Positions 8,922 to 17,985 are shown, numbered from the stretch's first letter. The stretch is 32,116 nucleotides of DNA from Candidatus Zhuqueibacterota bacterium (GCA_016931935.1 JAFGDW010000235.1:1-32116), one strand, 5' to 3'. Translations and numbers: made by a program. Notes: generated by a model not told the origin, from the sequence alone.

Positions 8922-9554
8922 CTATTTCAACACCATATTCAAATACCCCACCCACGGATTATTGGGATAGCCTTCAATAAAATAAACCGGTACCGGAGGA
9001 TTATCCAACACTTCCCCGGTTGTCAGCCTCAGATTGTGAATACGCTCCATACGATTAAAATCGACCCGTCCGTTTGGTTTCAACCGAAAATAATTATGCT
9101 GGAAATTAATAATTCGTTTGTACGGTTTAATATCAAACCTCGTTCCGGCCAACACGACACCATTATAATCGGTCAGCTCAAACTCAATCGGCTCCACCAT
9201 ATCCATCGGATCGACAAATGTGAGCGTTTCATCGCCAAAAAGCTTCACGCGAAAGCCTTTGATTGAATACTCCCCGTCCGGTACATTGGGAACGAAAAAG
9301 TAGCCATTTTCATCACTGACAATCCATTTGCCGTACGTTTTTAATTCCCCTTGCTCAATATACTGCCCCACCAAGGCCACCTCCACCCGATCCCAAATAA
9401 CGGTAAATTTATTATCGTACCCATCAATATCCAGCAAAATTGAACCAATAATCAAATTGCCGGTTTCTGTTGGCGTTGGCAACATTTGGGTTGAACTGCC
9501 ACAACTAAGAAAGAGACTGCTTACTAGTACTAAAGAGTAAATAAATGAACGCAT
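8922..9554 (-). CDS. Small lipoprotein with carboxypeptidase-regulatory-like beta-sandwich
   Basis: A 210-residue predicted lipoprotein. The signal peptide ends in LFLSC, so C18 is the likely lipid anchor. The mature part is mostly beta-strand. A DENGYFFVPNVPDGEYSIKG stretch fits the carboxypeptidase-regulatory-like or prealbumin-like fold. The C-terminal half holds several aromatic-rich strands and a PNNPWVGYLNMVL tail. AGGAG lies eight bases before the ATG. It sits between ugd and the exopolysaccharide-like cassette but on the opposite strand, sharing the 9555-9807 intergenic region with the cassette regulator, which is transcribed divergently. No catalytic motif is seen and the function is unknown. 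Confidence 0.75.
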   Translation of the reverse strand: MRSFIYSLVLVSSLFLSCGSSTQMLPTPTETGNLIIGSILLDIDGYDNKFTVIWDRVEVALVGQYIEQGELKTYGKWIVSDENGYFFVPNVPDGEYSIKGFRVKLFGDETLTFVDPMDMVEPIEFELTDYNGVVLAGTRFDIKPYKRIINFQHNYFRLKPNGRVDFNRMERIHNLRLTTGEVLDNPPVPVYFIEGYPNNPWVGYLNMVLK

Positions 9555-9807
9555 GTTATTGATCTCCTGATTTCGCTTCTGAAAAGATGTAGCTAACTTA
9601 TAACATTTTCATGAACAATGCAACAAATTTTATGCTGCATTTCTCGAAGTGTTCGAGTGAACTATTTGCTGCCACATGTTTGCTGCGGAAATTTAATTTA
9701 TCAATTTCTATTTGTATTGCAAAGATTTTTATAAACGTTATTGCTGTTATGCCGATATTAATAATTGAATTAGTACAGGCATTTCACATCATTGTAGCAA
9801 GTCAGGA

Positions 9808-11373
9808 ATGAAAACAGTTAAACACATACTAGTAATTGATACGGATCAACGGGTAGCAAAAGTAATCGCTGCTATGATGAAAGAGAGCTATCGCGTTCAC
9901 TTTGCAGATAATGGACGTAAAGCGCTGCATTTTTTGGAATCAAACAAGCCACATTTAATTATTACGGAAATTGAACTTCCCGATATGGATGGATTTGAAT
10001 TCTGCCGTCATATTAAAAAGCATACCGAGACGGCACAAATTCCTATCATCATTTTGTCACACCGTTCCGATCTCGACAGCAGGCTTACAGGATTGCAGCT
10101 TGGTGTCATCGATTATCTGATCAAACCCTTGCATAAAACGGAACTTCGCGTTCGTTTAAAAAATATTCTGAGTCAGTACGACAAATTAACACCATCCTAT
10201 TCCGACCATAATCCGACCGAGCGGAAAATGATTGCGTTGCTCAAACTGATCCGTGATATCGATGATCAAACACTTGTCCCCACGCCGGATGCTAATCAAT
10301 TTCTGGGGTATCGCTACCCGGGGGTCGAAACAATTGTCGGCAGTAAAAACGGTTTCACTGATTTGAACTATCTTGAGCAGATGGTGGAGAATAAAGAACT
10401 GTCCAAAACCATTGCGGATAAGAACTATGAACTTATTTTTCTTGAACATCTGGCAGAAAAAAAAGCACTAACCAAGAAAATACATGATACCATTCATGTG
10501 TGTCCGTATTGTGAACATCACGATATAAATTTCCGGGAGATTTGTCCCAATTGCAATAGCATCGATATTGAACTTGTCGATTTGATTCACCATTTCCGCT
10601 GTGCGTACATCGGTCCGGAAAAAGATTTTCGACATGGTCTGGACTATGTATGTCCCAAGTGTAGCCAGACGCTCCGTCATATTGGCGTTGACTACGAAAA
10701 ACCGTCACGGTCATATCAATGCAAAACCTGTCAGCATGTATTTAGCGAGGCATCGGTAAACTGCCTTAGTATTTATTGCGGTAAATCATTTGATATTGAT
10801 AAAGCAATCGTCCGGGATATATATTCATACACATTGACAGATGTCGGTCATTTGGCGATCGAAAATGGACATATTGAAGAAGCGACGTTTGAGCATGCCT
10901 TCTGGGATTTGCATCTCGATCTGTATACAATGCCATTTCTACAGCAGCAGGTGAAGCTGGAATTACTTCGTTCCGAACGTTACAAACGACCATTTACACT
11001 AATGCTGATTCAGCTCAACAATATGGACGAGTTGAAAGAGACATTTGGTCGCATTGTTCTGCTAAACATATTACGTGAGCTCGGTAATATTATCAATGAA
11101 GGTACCCGAGCAACGGATATTCCCGCACGGCAATCGGAATCTGAAGTGCTGTTTCTACTGCCGGAAACCCGTATTGAAGATTCCAAAGTAATTGCTGAAC
11201 GAATTCGTAAACGATCGGAATCGTTTAAATACCGGATGTTATTAAATATCTGTTTGGTCGAATTTCCTCGCAGCGGTAAAAACTATGAGGATTTATTTTC
11301 CGGATTATCCATAGCACTCAAGCGTGCATTTGAAAAAGGCGGCAATAAAACAATAAGCTTCATTCGGGAGTAA
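9808..11373 (+). CDS. Receiver–TackOD1-like zinc-ribbon–degenerate GGDEF regulator
   Basis: A 521-residue cytoplasmic signalling protein in three parts. Residues 4-125 form a receiver-like domain. It keeps K107 of the KP motif and S84, but the phospho-accepting Asp is E54 (in ITEIELPDMDG), and the second acidic residue of the DD pair is T12. Residues 230-325 hold a Cys-rich region with C232/C235, C246/C249, C265, C282/C285, C305/C308 and C319/C324. Its HHFRCAY and LRHIGVDYEKPS spacing matches the TackOD1 metal-binding output domain. Residues 377-520 have GGDEF-domain topology, but the signature is SESEV (443-447), so cyclase activity is unlikely. AGGA directly abuts the ATG. The stop is three bases before the glycosyltransferase start, so the two are cotranscribed. 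It probably acts as a ligand- or partner-sensing switch for polysaccharide synthesis. Confidence 0.82.
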   Translation: MKTVKHILVIDTDQRVAKVIAAMMKESYRVHFADNGRKALHFLESNKPHLIITEIELPDMDGFEFCRHIKKHTETAQIPIIILSHRSDLDSRLTGLQLGVIDYLIKPLHKTELRVRLKNILSQYDKLTPSYSDHNPTERKMIALLKLIRDIDDQTLVPTPDANQFLGYRYPGVETIVGSKNGFTDLNYLEQMVENKELSKTIADKNYELIFLEHLAEKKALTKKIHDTIHVCPYCEHHDINFREICPNCNSIDIELVDLIHHFRCAYIGPEKDFRHGLDYVCPKCSQTLRHIGVDYEKPSRSYQCKTCQHVFSEASVNCLSIYCGKSFDIDKAIVRDIYSYTLTDVGHLAIENGHIEEATFEHAFWDLHLDLYTMPFLQQQVKLELLRSERYKRPFTLMLIQLNNMDELKETFGRIVLLNILRELGNIINEGTRATDIPARQSESEVLFLLPETRIEDSKVIAERIRKRSESFKYRMLLNICLVEFPRSGKNYEDLFSGLSIALKRAFEKGGNKTISFIRE

Positions 11374-11376
11374 TGC

Positions 11377-12678
11377 ATGGATATTCCGTTTTTCAAACCA
11401 TTTATTGATTATTTTGAATTTGCCGTTGGCTATATTTCCCATCTGACATTATGGCGATTGGTGGAAATGTTTTGGTTTTTTTTGCTACTCGATTTGCCGC
11501 GTTATATTTTGCCCGATTTTTTTATCCTGTACAATGAATGGTTTCATTCTAACCCCATGCTTAACAAGCCAATGCCCGATCATGAGCTTCCGTTTATCTC
11601 CGTAATCGTACCAGCCCGAAATGAAGAAGAGACCATCGGGCTGACAATCAACTCGCTGCTGGAATCCAACTTTCCGGCCAATAAAATGGAAATCATTGTC
11701 GTGGATGATGGCTCGGAAGACAGAACATTCCGCATCGCCCAGGCATATTCAGCACGAGGAAATGTGCGGGTATTTAAAAAATCAATTCGAGGTGGAAAAG
11801 CATCGTGTCTGGTTTATGGCTTAAAGGCGGCAAAAGGTGCATTTATTATGTCGGTAGATTCCGATTCCACATTCGATCGCGACGCACTTCGAAACATTTT
11901 GAAACCATTTCGGAATCCTAAAGTCGGAGCGGTTAGCGGAAATGTAAAGGTGCGCAACCGAGCACACAATCTGCTCACCCGATTGCAATACTGCGAATAT
12001 ATGACCGGCATCTCGCTCGGACGGCGCTGGCTCGCCTATGTCAACATGCTGACAATTGTTTCCGGTGCGTTCGGATGTTTCCGGCGCAGTGTTTTGGAAG
12101 CCAGCGGCGCCTGGGACCCGGGTATTGGCGATGACTCCAATGTAACGTTGAAAACCCGCAAATTAGGCTTTCGCGTCGGTTTTGCTCCGGATGCTATCGT
12201 AATGACTAACGCGCCAACAACACTGAAGGGCTTATTTAAACAACGCCGGCGCTGGAACAGAAGTTTTATTCGGAATCGGCTTCGAAAACATAAATCAATT
12301 ATGAATCCATTACAATTTAACATTATAAATCTATTTGCAGTAATCATACCGTTCTTCTATCGGGTTGTCTTGCTGTTTACTTTTTTTATTTACATAATTT
12401 ATACACTATTATTAGACATAAAATTTTACCCGATTATCTTTTTTCTTACCTGGGTATTATACTCATGTAGCACGCTCTTTTCATTAACTGTCTCAATTTC
12501 ATTTTCCGAACGACGGCGGGAAGAATGGAAAATATTATGGTACGTGCCATTAATGCCATTCTACCGGTTATATATTCGATTTGCCCGTCTGTACGCATAT
12601 ATTCAGGAAATTTTTCGACTTCAGTATGAAGAGCCGTTTTATCCGGACAAAGTATGGTCACAGGCGCCGCGCTGGTAA
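11377..12678 (+). CDS. Processive family-2 glycosyltransferase (polysaccharide synthase)
   Basis: A 433-residue inner-membrane enzyme that would polymerise a glycan from a nucleotide sugar on the cytoplasmic face. A hydrophobic N-terminal segment (about 25-52) precedes the GT-A catalytic domain (72-300). That domain carries VPARNEEE, the VVDDG motif (D110, D111), the DSD metal motif (161-163), GDD (251-253, in the position of the catalytic TED/GED) and QRRRW (289-293). The last motif is the mark of processive cellulose-, hyaluronan- and PgaC-like synthases. Three or four C-terminal TM segments lie at about 315-375 and 385-405. No PilZ domain is present, so c-di-GMP would have to act through another protein. 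GGAG lies six bases before the ATG. The stop overlaps the longest reading of the next gene. Confidence 0.9.
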   Translation: MDIPFFKPFIDYFEFAVGYISHLTLWRLVEMFWFFLLLDLPRYILPDFFILYNEWFHSNPMLNKPMPDHELPFISVIVPARNEEETIGLTINSLLESNFPANKMEIIVVDDGSEDRTFRIAQAYSARGNVRVFKKSIRGGKASCLVYGLKAAKGAFIMSVDSDSTFDRDALRNILKPFRNPKVGAVSGNVKVRNRAHNLLTRLQYCEYMTGISLGRRWLAYVNMLTIVSGAFGCFRRSVLEASGAWDPGIGDDSNVTLKTRKLGFRVGFAPDAIVMTNAPTTLKGLFKQRRRWNRSFIRNRLRKHKSIMNPLQFNIINLFAVIIPFFYRVVLLFTFFIYIIYTLLLDIKFYPIIFFLTWVLYSCSTLFSLTVSISFSERRREEWKILWYVPLMPFYRLYIRFARLYAYIQEIFRLQYEEPFYPDKVWSQAPRW

Positions 12679-12695
12679 GTTTATATGGAGAATCA

Positions 12696-14876
12696 GTGAA
12701 ACAAATATACAGGGAAATAACATTACTGCTGTTCGCAATTGTCATTATTCCAGGCGGATTATCTGGTCAATCAAACACCACAACGCTCTCATTAAACGTA
12801 TATCTCGACCAGGTGCTGACACAAAATCCATCCCTTAAGGCCAATGAGGCGCTATCCTCACAATATCAGGCAGAAAGGGACGAGGCCGCAGCGATGTACG
12901 GCCCGGAAGTATCTGCCGGCCTGCGATTTTTCCCGGATATTGATGAGTATGGGTTGGACCGACGTTATCGATCGAACATCACCGTCACCCAGCCGCTATT
13001 CACCAAACGGAGCCGTCGCAAAGCGTTAATGGAATCCGGGGCGGCACGTAAAGAAATTTCCAATGCCAAACTGGAATCGACCAAACAGCGAGTTGTGTAT
13101 GAAAACGTTATCGCCTATTTCAATGCACTCATCGCACAGACTGATGTGCGTTACATTCGTCAATTGATCGATATTTCGCAACAGCATTTATCCCTGCTTA
13201 AACGCCGTCGTAAAGAGGGCGAAGCGCGGGCATTGGACATCCTGGAGGTGGAAGAATCACTGTTGAATTTTCAGCTTGAACTTCGGGAACGTGATGAGCA
13301 ACGCCTGTTTTTACTTGAGCAGTTGTCACGAAATTCCAAACAAGCAATCCTGATGAAATCACTGAGTAACGAATGGATTCTCATGCCGGACATACCAGAT
13401 TCGATAACTCAGTTGTCGCATATTGATCTGTTAAAAATTCTCAGCTATTATCAGGAAAATCTCGACGCCCATCAGGATATTCGTATCATCGATAAAACGA
13501 TTGCTTATGAACAGGTTCAGCAAAACCTGGCCGCCACATACTATCCGGATGTAAACGCCAGTATTAGCTACAGTACAATGGGACATGCCTCCCCATTTGA
13601 GCGGGACAGTTGGGGATTTCGCATCTGGTTGGATATGCCGTTGTTCTTTTATAAGCTGGATAATTATCGGAAACAACAGCATATTGCTGCAACCAATCGG
13701 CTCTACTTCGAACGCTTGGAACGCAAGGGTGAGCTTTCAGAAGATGTCAAACAAGCGATTACTAATTTTGAGCAGATTCGCCAGCGATATGTTTATCTCA
13801 ACAAGCAACGGGAATTAGCCTTAGAAAAAGTACGACTTACCGAAGCCGCCAAACGATTCGGTCAAAATCGCGAAAAGTACATGTATCCCGACATTCTTGC
13901 GGAAAATTATATTGCATGGCAGCAATTGGTTCACACCAATCATTCGATCGAGATCTGGCATTATCAAATTAGTCTGGCGTATCTTGATTTGTTGTATGCT
14001 TCCGGTTTTTTACAGACAGACGCGCCTTACTTTCGCACCCATCAACAAGAAGTAATAATTCCCAAAGCTATGTGGATTTATGACAATAGTTGGGTAAAGT
14101 CGCCTATCGAACAGGATGTCATCGTGCGGCTTTGCCAGAAACGTCACATCGAAACAGTCTTTTTAAATGTCGGATTAGTGAGCGACTCGCTTTCGATCTA
14201 TAATTCACCGATTGCCTATAACGATATGATCGGGTATCTCCAAAATCACAAAATTAAAGTGGAATTATTGTTTGGAGATGCACTCTGGATTTTTCCCGAA
14301 CTTTGGAAAACCGTTAAGGACCGCTTAAATCGTTTGGCAGCTTTCGCGAACGTCCAGATTCATCCGGATGGCCTGCATTTGGATATTAAACCATATCTTT
14401 TGCCGGGCTGGAATGAATCCGAGAAATCCCGGCAAATATTTTTGTTACGCTATTTGAAACTACTGGGCAATATTCAGGAATACATTCAAAGGATTATGCC
14501 GGAGATGCAATTCACCGTTGATATTCCGACTTGGTACGAAACCGAGCAAATAAGTTCATGGGAAAAGGGAGAACATTTGCTTTCACGCATTATGCCGCTG
14601 GTCGATGGGATAACAGTAACCGCTCCGTTAGCCGAACCAGCGGAAATCCGGACGCAAATCAGTGAAGAGCTGCTTCAGGCGCGAATTAATCGAAAACGTA
14701 TTATCGTTGGTCTGGACATGACATCTGACGAATTGCCTGCAGGGATGCAGCCATCGAACATGAAAACACTGGATTCGATAATTGAATCGCTATACGATTT
14801 CTATCATGAATTATTTCCTGAACTGGTAGGATTCGCCTTTTATAAATACGACGACTACAAAATGCTAAAGCAATAA
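12696..14876 (+). CDS. TolC-like outer-membrane factor fused to a C-terminal TIM-barrel-like domain
   Basis: The start chosen is GTG at 12696. It has GGAG five bases upstream and gives a clean signal peptide (cleavage near LSGQS, about residue 25). The in-frame ATG at 12654 would add 14 residues inside the glycosyltransferase gene. Residues about 35-445 form an outer-membrane efflux (TolC-type) repeat pair: LTQNPSLKANEAL opens the first half, YYPDVNASISY the second, with long Glu/Arg/Gln-rich coiled coils. Residues about 456-726 are a separate domain starting PKAMWIYD. It alternates hydrophobic strands and helices and contains HLDIKPY (D563), VDIPTWYE and FYKYDDYKM. It resembles a glycoside-hydrolase-like TIM barrel, but I cannot assign a family. 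TolC proteins normally end after the second repeat. The domain would lie in the periplasm, where an exported glycan passes. Confidence 0.82.
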   Translation: MKQIYREITLLLFAIVIIPGGLSGQSNTTTLSLNVYLDQVLTQNPSLKANEALSSQYQAERDEAAAMYGPEVSAGLRFFPDIDEYGLDRRYRSNITVTQPLFTKRSRRKALMESGAARKEISNAKLESTKQRVVYENVIAYFNALIAQTDVRYIRQLIDISQQHLSLLKRRRKEGEARALDILEVEESLLNFQLELRERDEQRLFLLEQLSRNSKQAILMKSLSNEWILMPDIPDSITQLSHIDLLKILSYYQENLDAHQDIRIIDKTIAYEQVQQNLAATYYPDVNASISYSTMGHASPFERDSWGFRIWLDMPLFFYKLDNYRKQQHIAATNRLYFERLERKGELSEDVKQAITNFEQIRQRYVYLNKQRELALEKVRLTEAAKRFGQNREKYMYPDILAENYIAWQQLVHTNHSIEIWHYQISLAYLDLLYASGFLQTDAPYFRTHQQEVIIPKAMWIYDNSWVKSPIEQDVIVRLCQKRHIETVFLNVGLVSDSLSIYNSPIAYNDMIGYLQNHKIKVELLFGDALWIFPELWKTVKDRLNRLAAFANVQIHPDGLHLDIKPYLLPGWNESEKSRQIFLLRYLKLLGNIQEYIQRIMPEMQFTVDIPTWYETEQISSWEKGEHLLSRIMPLVDGITVTAPLAEPAEIRTQISEELLQARINRKRIIVGLDMTSDELPAGMQPSNMKTLDSIIESLYDFYHELFPELVGFAFYKYDDYKMLKQ

Positions 14877-14976
14877 TTGAATTCTCCCGACTATGAAATA
14901 TAGGACATGAATTTTAACTCCGATCTAAATTTTCAATATATACTTTTTTAATACAGACTACCATAATTGAGGAATC

Positions 14977-15924
14977 ATGCGTCTCCGACGACTTGAACAA
15001 AATACAGCAACTGAAGTGTATGACCAGGGCGAACTTATTGTCGCGCGAAATATTCATCAGGCGCCGTTGAATAAAAAACGGTTATGGATGGTTATTATCG
15101 GGATATTTGGTGTATCCTGGCTGACTATTTACCTTATGCAAAAAGGTACAATTGAGACGAAAGGAACTCTCACCATTCCGGTGGTGGAAATTTCAACACC
15201 TGCCAATGCCGAGCTCATCGGCGTATTCGGGATAGAAGGCGATCCGGTCACGATCCAGGACACGTTGATTATTATTCGTGAAAATACTACGATTACCCTG
15301 ACACGGCCGGATTCAATTGCAGCTTCCCAAAAAGAATTATTACTTAAAGAAGCGGCAATCGGAGTTAGCCTGGCGCGGAAAGAGCTAAATCGGAAAGAAC
15401 GATTATTCGAGCTGGATTTAATTGTCGGCCAGGATGTGGAAAATGCCAGGGCGGAATATGAATTGGCAGTCGCACGATTACAAAAACAACGTGCCGAATT
15501 GGTGGAAAAAGAAACACGGACTGCCCGGCCGATTGAAAGTCCAATCAAAATTATTCGTGCGCCAGCAACAGGAATGATCGGGCAGGTATTTAAAACCAAA
15601 GGCGAAGTGGTGCGCGCCGGCGAAATAATTATGACCCTGCTCGACACACAACATCCATGGATCGAAACAAAAGTTGAAGAAGAGTACCTGGATCGGCTTT
15701 TTATCGGCCAAACAACGACAATCAAACCGATTATTCCCAATTCAATTGAATATTATGGTCACGTTACCGGTATCGGCGCTGTCGTAAATGTGGTGTCCGA
15801 AATGAATCAAAACGGCCAAATTGTCGAAGAACGCGGCGTTGTCGTCAAAATTCTAACCCAACTTTCCAATCTCGAATCATTCAAACCAGGCAGTTCGATG
15901 AAAATAAAATTCCATCGGCGATAG
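14977..15924 (+). CDS. HlyD-type membrane-fusion (periplasmic adaptor) protein
   Basis: A 315-residue inner-membrane-anchored adaptor. A cytoplasmic N-terminus of about 33 residues precedes one TM segment (about 35-55). A beta-barrel/lipoyl half-motif follows (about 65-105). A short alpha-hairpin (about 118-180, Glu/Arg/Leu-rich with GQDVENARAEYELA) leads to the second lipoyl half (IIRAPATGMIGQVFKTKGEVVRAGE) and a C-terminal beta-barrel with VVVKILTQ...FKPGSSMKIKF. The hairpin is short for an adaptor that must reach TolC. GAGG lies five bases before the ATG; a 100-bp spacer separates it from the TolC-like gene. No ABC or MFS transporter accompanies it, so the obvious partner is the glycosyltransferase. 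Confidence 0.87.
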   Translation: MRLRRLEQNTATEVYDQGELIVARNIHQAPLNKKRLWMVIIGIFGVSWLTIYLMQKGTIETKGTLTIPVVEISTPANAELIGVFGIEGDPVTIQDTLIIIRENTTITLTRPDSIAASQKELLLKEAAIGVSLARKELNRKERLFELDLIVGQDVENARAEYELAVARLQKQRAELVEKETRTARPIESPIKIIRAPATGMIGQVFKTKGEVVRAGEIIMTLLDTQHPWIETKVEEEYLDRLFIGQTTTIKPIIPNSIEYYGHVTGIGAVVNVVSEMNQNGQIVEERGVVVKILTQLSNLESFKPGSSMKIKFHRR

Positions 15925-16206
15925 TTGCTTCATGTTTATCCTATTTGCTACTTTCATACCCTTCCGTAAAATCCAACATTTTTCAAATATTCTTACAGAT
16001 TTAAGTACGGAGCTTATCATGATTTCACAACATTAGATCATTAATTCCTGGTTTCTATAAAACACCGAATTTAAATTAAATGAATTGTCAATTAATATTA
16101 CTTCAATTTTATTTTGATGAATTTAACGACACATTATTCTCAACATTTTATCATTTCTTCCGATAAATAGTGGAGCACTCACGTTAACAAATGTAAGGAA
16201 TACATC

Positions 16207-17403
16207 ATGTCCCCTATTGACTTTTTCCGTTCAGGAATTACGATAACTTTGCCATTATTACTCACACTCGTCGCCTGTGACAAAAATTCCACCGAGCCGG
16301 AGCCATCTACACGTGTTGTCATTGATAACAATGCAGGTAGCTATAACGATCGGATCACTTATTATGATGATCTCAGCCTGGAAATTACACCGCTTGATTC
16401 CACTTTGCACACGCTCTATAAATCAAGTAACAATGATACAGTTATTCTGAAATTACGCGCCAGCATCCAGCCGCCGGAAATTGGTGGACAACTTCTTCAT
16501 TGTAACCATGTCACATTAAATGGAAATCTCGCCTACGTATCGTTCCACACACCGGAAGATCAGTATCGCGGTGCGATCTACGTCGTTGACATTAGCAACA
16601 CCAGGAAACCAGCAATTGTAAGCGTCGGCACGTTTATGGATACCGATATCACCATTGCCATCCGACAGGATCAGACATTATACGTTGGCGAAGCAACCGA
16701 TATCGATAAAAATAAACAGTTCGCATCTCCGGCGGTGCTTGAAAAAATTAAACTGGATAAAGGCTTGCTTACGTCAGACATCCAACGGGTTGATATAAAC
16801 AGTTTTAATTGCAACGACATTGTTATTCATGGTGATGTTCTTTATGCTACCAGCGGTACGACAGGGGGCGGACTTTCCGTTCTCAATAGCTCGGATTTGA
16901 GTGTTCAACAATTTATCGAACTGGATGCAGCAAAAGCGTGCGGTATTTATGGTAATGAAATCGTCGTTTTGGAAGGCACGGGTACGACTCTGCATTGCTA
17001 TGATCGCACGAGCTTCGCCCCTACACGATCCATTGATCTGGGTTATCCCAATAATTATCAGGCCAAAGCTGAAATCGACATCCAGGGCCATCAATTGTTT
17101 CTGTCCGCCTGGGAAGCCGGGATGAAAGTTGTTGATATGCGCTCCGGCATTAAAACCGACTGCATTGTTGTGGATAATAACGGGCATTGCAATGGTGTAT
17201 CAGTTGATGGTAATTTGGCATTTATGGCGAATGGCAGCGAGGGTGTATATGTGGTTCGTGTGATCAACGATAAACTTTCCATTCTCGGACGCATTATGCT
17301 TGAAGCCTCGGCTAATTTTGTGGAAACCCGGGGAAATATATTATTCGTCGCGACCGGCGAGCAGGGATTTCTGGTAATTGAAATTGCTCAGAATGGACGT
17401 TAA
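16207..17403 (+). CDS. Beta-propeller-like (LVIVD-type repeat) lipoprotein
   Basis: A 398-residue predicted lipoprotein. The signal peptide ends TLVAC, giving C24 as the likely anchor. After a DKNSTEPEPS linker the protein shows repeated blades of the form GNLAYVS...GAIYVVDISN, HGDVLYATS...GLSVLNSS, and DGNLAFMAN...GVYVVRV, typical of LVIVD/NHL-like propellers. AAGGA precedes the ATG. It lies 282 bp downstream of the HlyD-like gene on the same strand and may belong to the same export cassette. The spacer (15925-16206) is AT-rich, with nothing else visible. Glycan- or protein-binding on the surface is plausible but not shown. Confidence 0.78.
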   Translation: MSPIDFFRSGITITLPLLLTLVACDKNSTEPEPSTRVVIDNNAGSYNDRITYYDDLSLEITPLDSTLHTLYKSSNNDTVILKLRASIQPPEIGGQLLHCNHVTLNGNLAYVSFHTPEDQYRGAIYVVDISNTRKPAIVSVGTFMDTDITIAIRQDQTLYVGEATDIDKNKQFASPAVLEKIKLDKGLLTSDIQRVDINSFNCNDIVIHGDVLYATSGTTGGGLSVLNSSDLSVQQFIELDAAKACGIYGNEIVVLEGTGTTLHCYDRTSFAPTRSIDLGYPNNYQAKAEIDIQGHQLFLSAWEAGMKVVDMRSGIKTDCIVVDNNGHCNGVSVDGNLAFMANGSEGVYVVRVINDKLSILGRIMLEASANFVETRGNILFVATGEQGFLVIEIAQNGR

Positions 17404-17496
17404 TTAAAATCAGGTGAATTAAGAAAGAACCGAATTTAGTATTGGAATTTTATAATCGTAGTGGGATTGGCTACTGGCTTTTAACAATTAGCGAGC

Positions 17497-17531
17497 AAAC
17501 GGCTAATGGCTAACAGCTAATTGCCGTTTTT
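17497..17531 (+). terminator. Hairpin with T-run after the propeller lipoprotein
   Basis: AAACGGC (17497-17503) pairs with GCCGTTT (17523-17529), followed by further T residues. The 19-base loop is made of the heptamers GGCTAAT, GGCTAAC and AGCTAAT, so the structure may be a by-product of the repeat rather than a dedicated terminator. Confidence 0.4.
17501..17521. repeat. Short tandem heptamers
   Basis: Three 7-base units, GGCTAAT, GGCTAAC and AGCTAAT, lie head to tail between two convergent genes. They match the period of the heptamer runs at 1727-1800, 31902-31936 and 32041-32068. Confidence 0.6.
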
Positions 17532-17539
17532 AATTACTT

Positions 17540-17932
17540 TTATTGAGTTTTAACAACCACAGCATTCACATGGTTGGCAACAGTTCCATTATCACCAGTA
17601 CATACCCACCAGTAACAAATAACGACACAATCTTGTTCGTATCCGTAAATATCATCATATAAAATGTATTTCTCTTTTAACGGTTGAATTTGATGTTCAG
17701 GATTACCATCGCAGCCTGCTGCCCAGGAGATTCTTCCAGCCGTTTCCTGTTCAACCAGAAAGAAATGAATCGTCGTGAAATAATTATTTGTGATTGTAAT
17801 CGAATTATCTGATGCCGTTACTTCTATGCCCTTTAAATTTGTGCCAGTCAGCCAATTCATATCACAGCGGCTAATCAATAGTAAAGATAGAAACAGAATT
17901 GATATGCCAAATCGAATAGGTACTGTTATCAT
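17540..17932 (-). CDS. Small hypothetical exported protein
   Basis: A 130-residue protein with a hydrophobic N-terminus (about 8-20) ending LLLISRC. C23 could be a lipoprotein cysteine, but Arg at -1 is unusual, so this may instead be a normal signal peptide. The mature part contains four further cysteines (in AAGCDGN, QDCVVICYWWVC), suggesting disulfides in the periplasm. GAGGA lies seven bases before the ATG. A MITE-like repeat separates it from the beta-barrel gene upstream. No family is recognised. Confidence 0.6.
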   Translation of the reverse strand: MITVPIRFGISILFLSLLLISRCDMNWLTGTNLKGIEVTASDNSITITNNYFTTIHFFLVEQETAGRISWAAGCDGNPEHQIQPLKEKYILYDDIYGYEQDCVVICYWWVCTGDNGTVANHVNAVVVKTQ

Positions 17933-17985
17933 ATAGTGATCCTCACTTTGGTATTTTTCATAAATTCAATGCGAAAATAATCATG

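Noticed and set aside
9611-9811. 66-codon plus-strand ORF ending inside the regulator start with an ATGA overlap
   Set aside because: It is AT-rich and hydrophobic, has no ribosome binding site or known motif, and covers the promoter region shared by two divergent genes.
12654-12695. ATG at 12654 as the start of the TolC-like fusion
   Set aside because: It lies inside the glycosyltransferase gene and puts 14 polar residues before the signal peptide; GTG at 12696 has a ribosome binding site at the right distance.
15129-15740. 203-codon antisense ORF inside the HlyD-like gene
   Set aside because: It is a shadow frame. The sense frame has clear adaptor motifs and a ribosome binding site; the antisense product has no recognisable domain.
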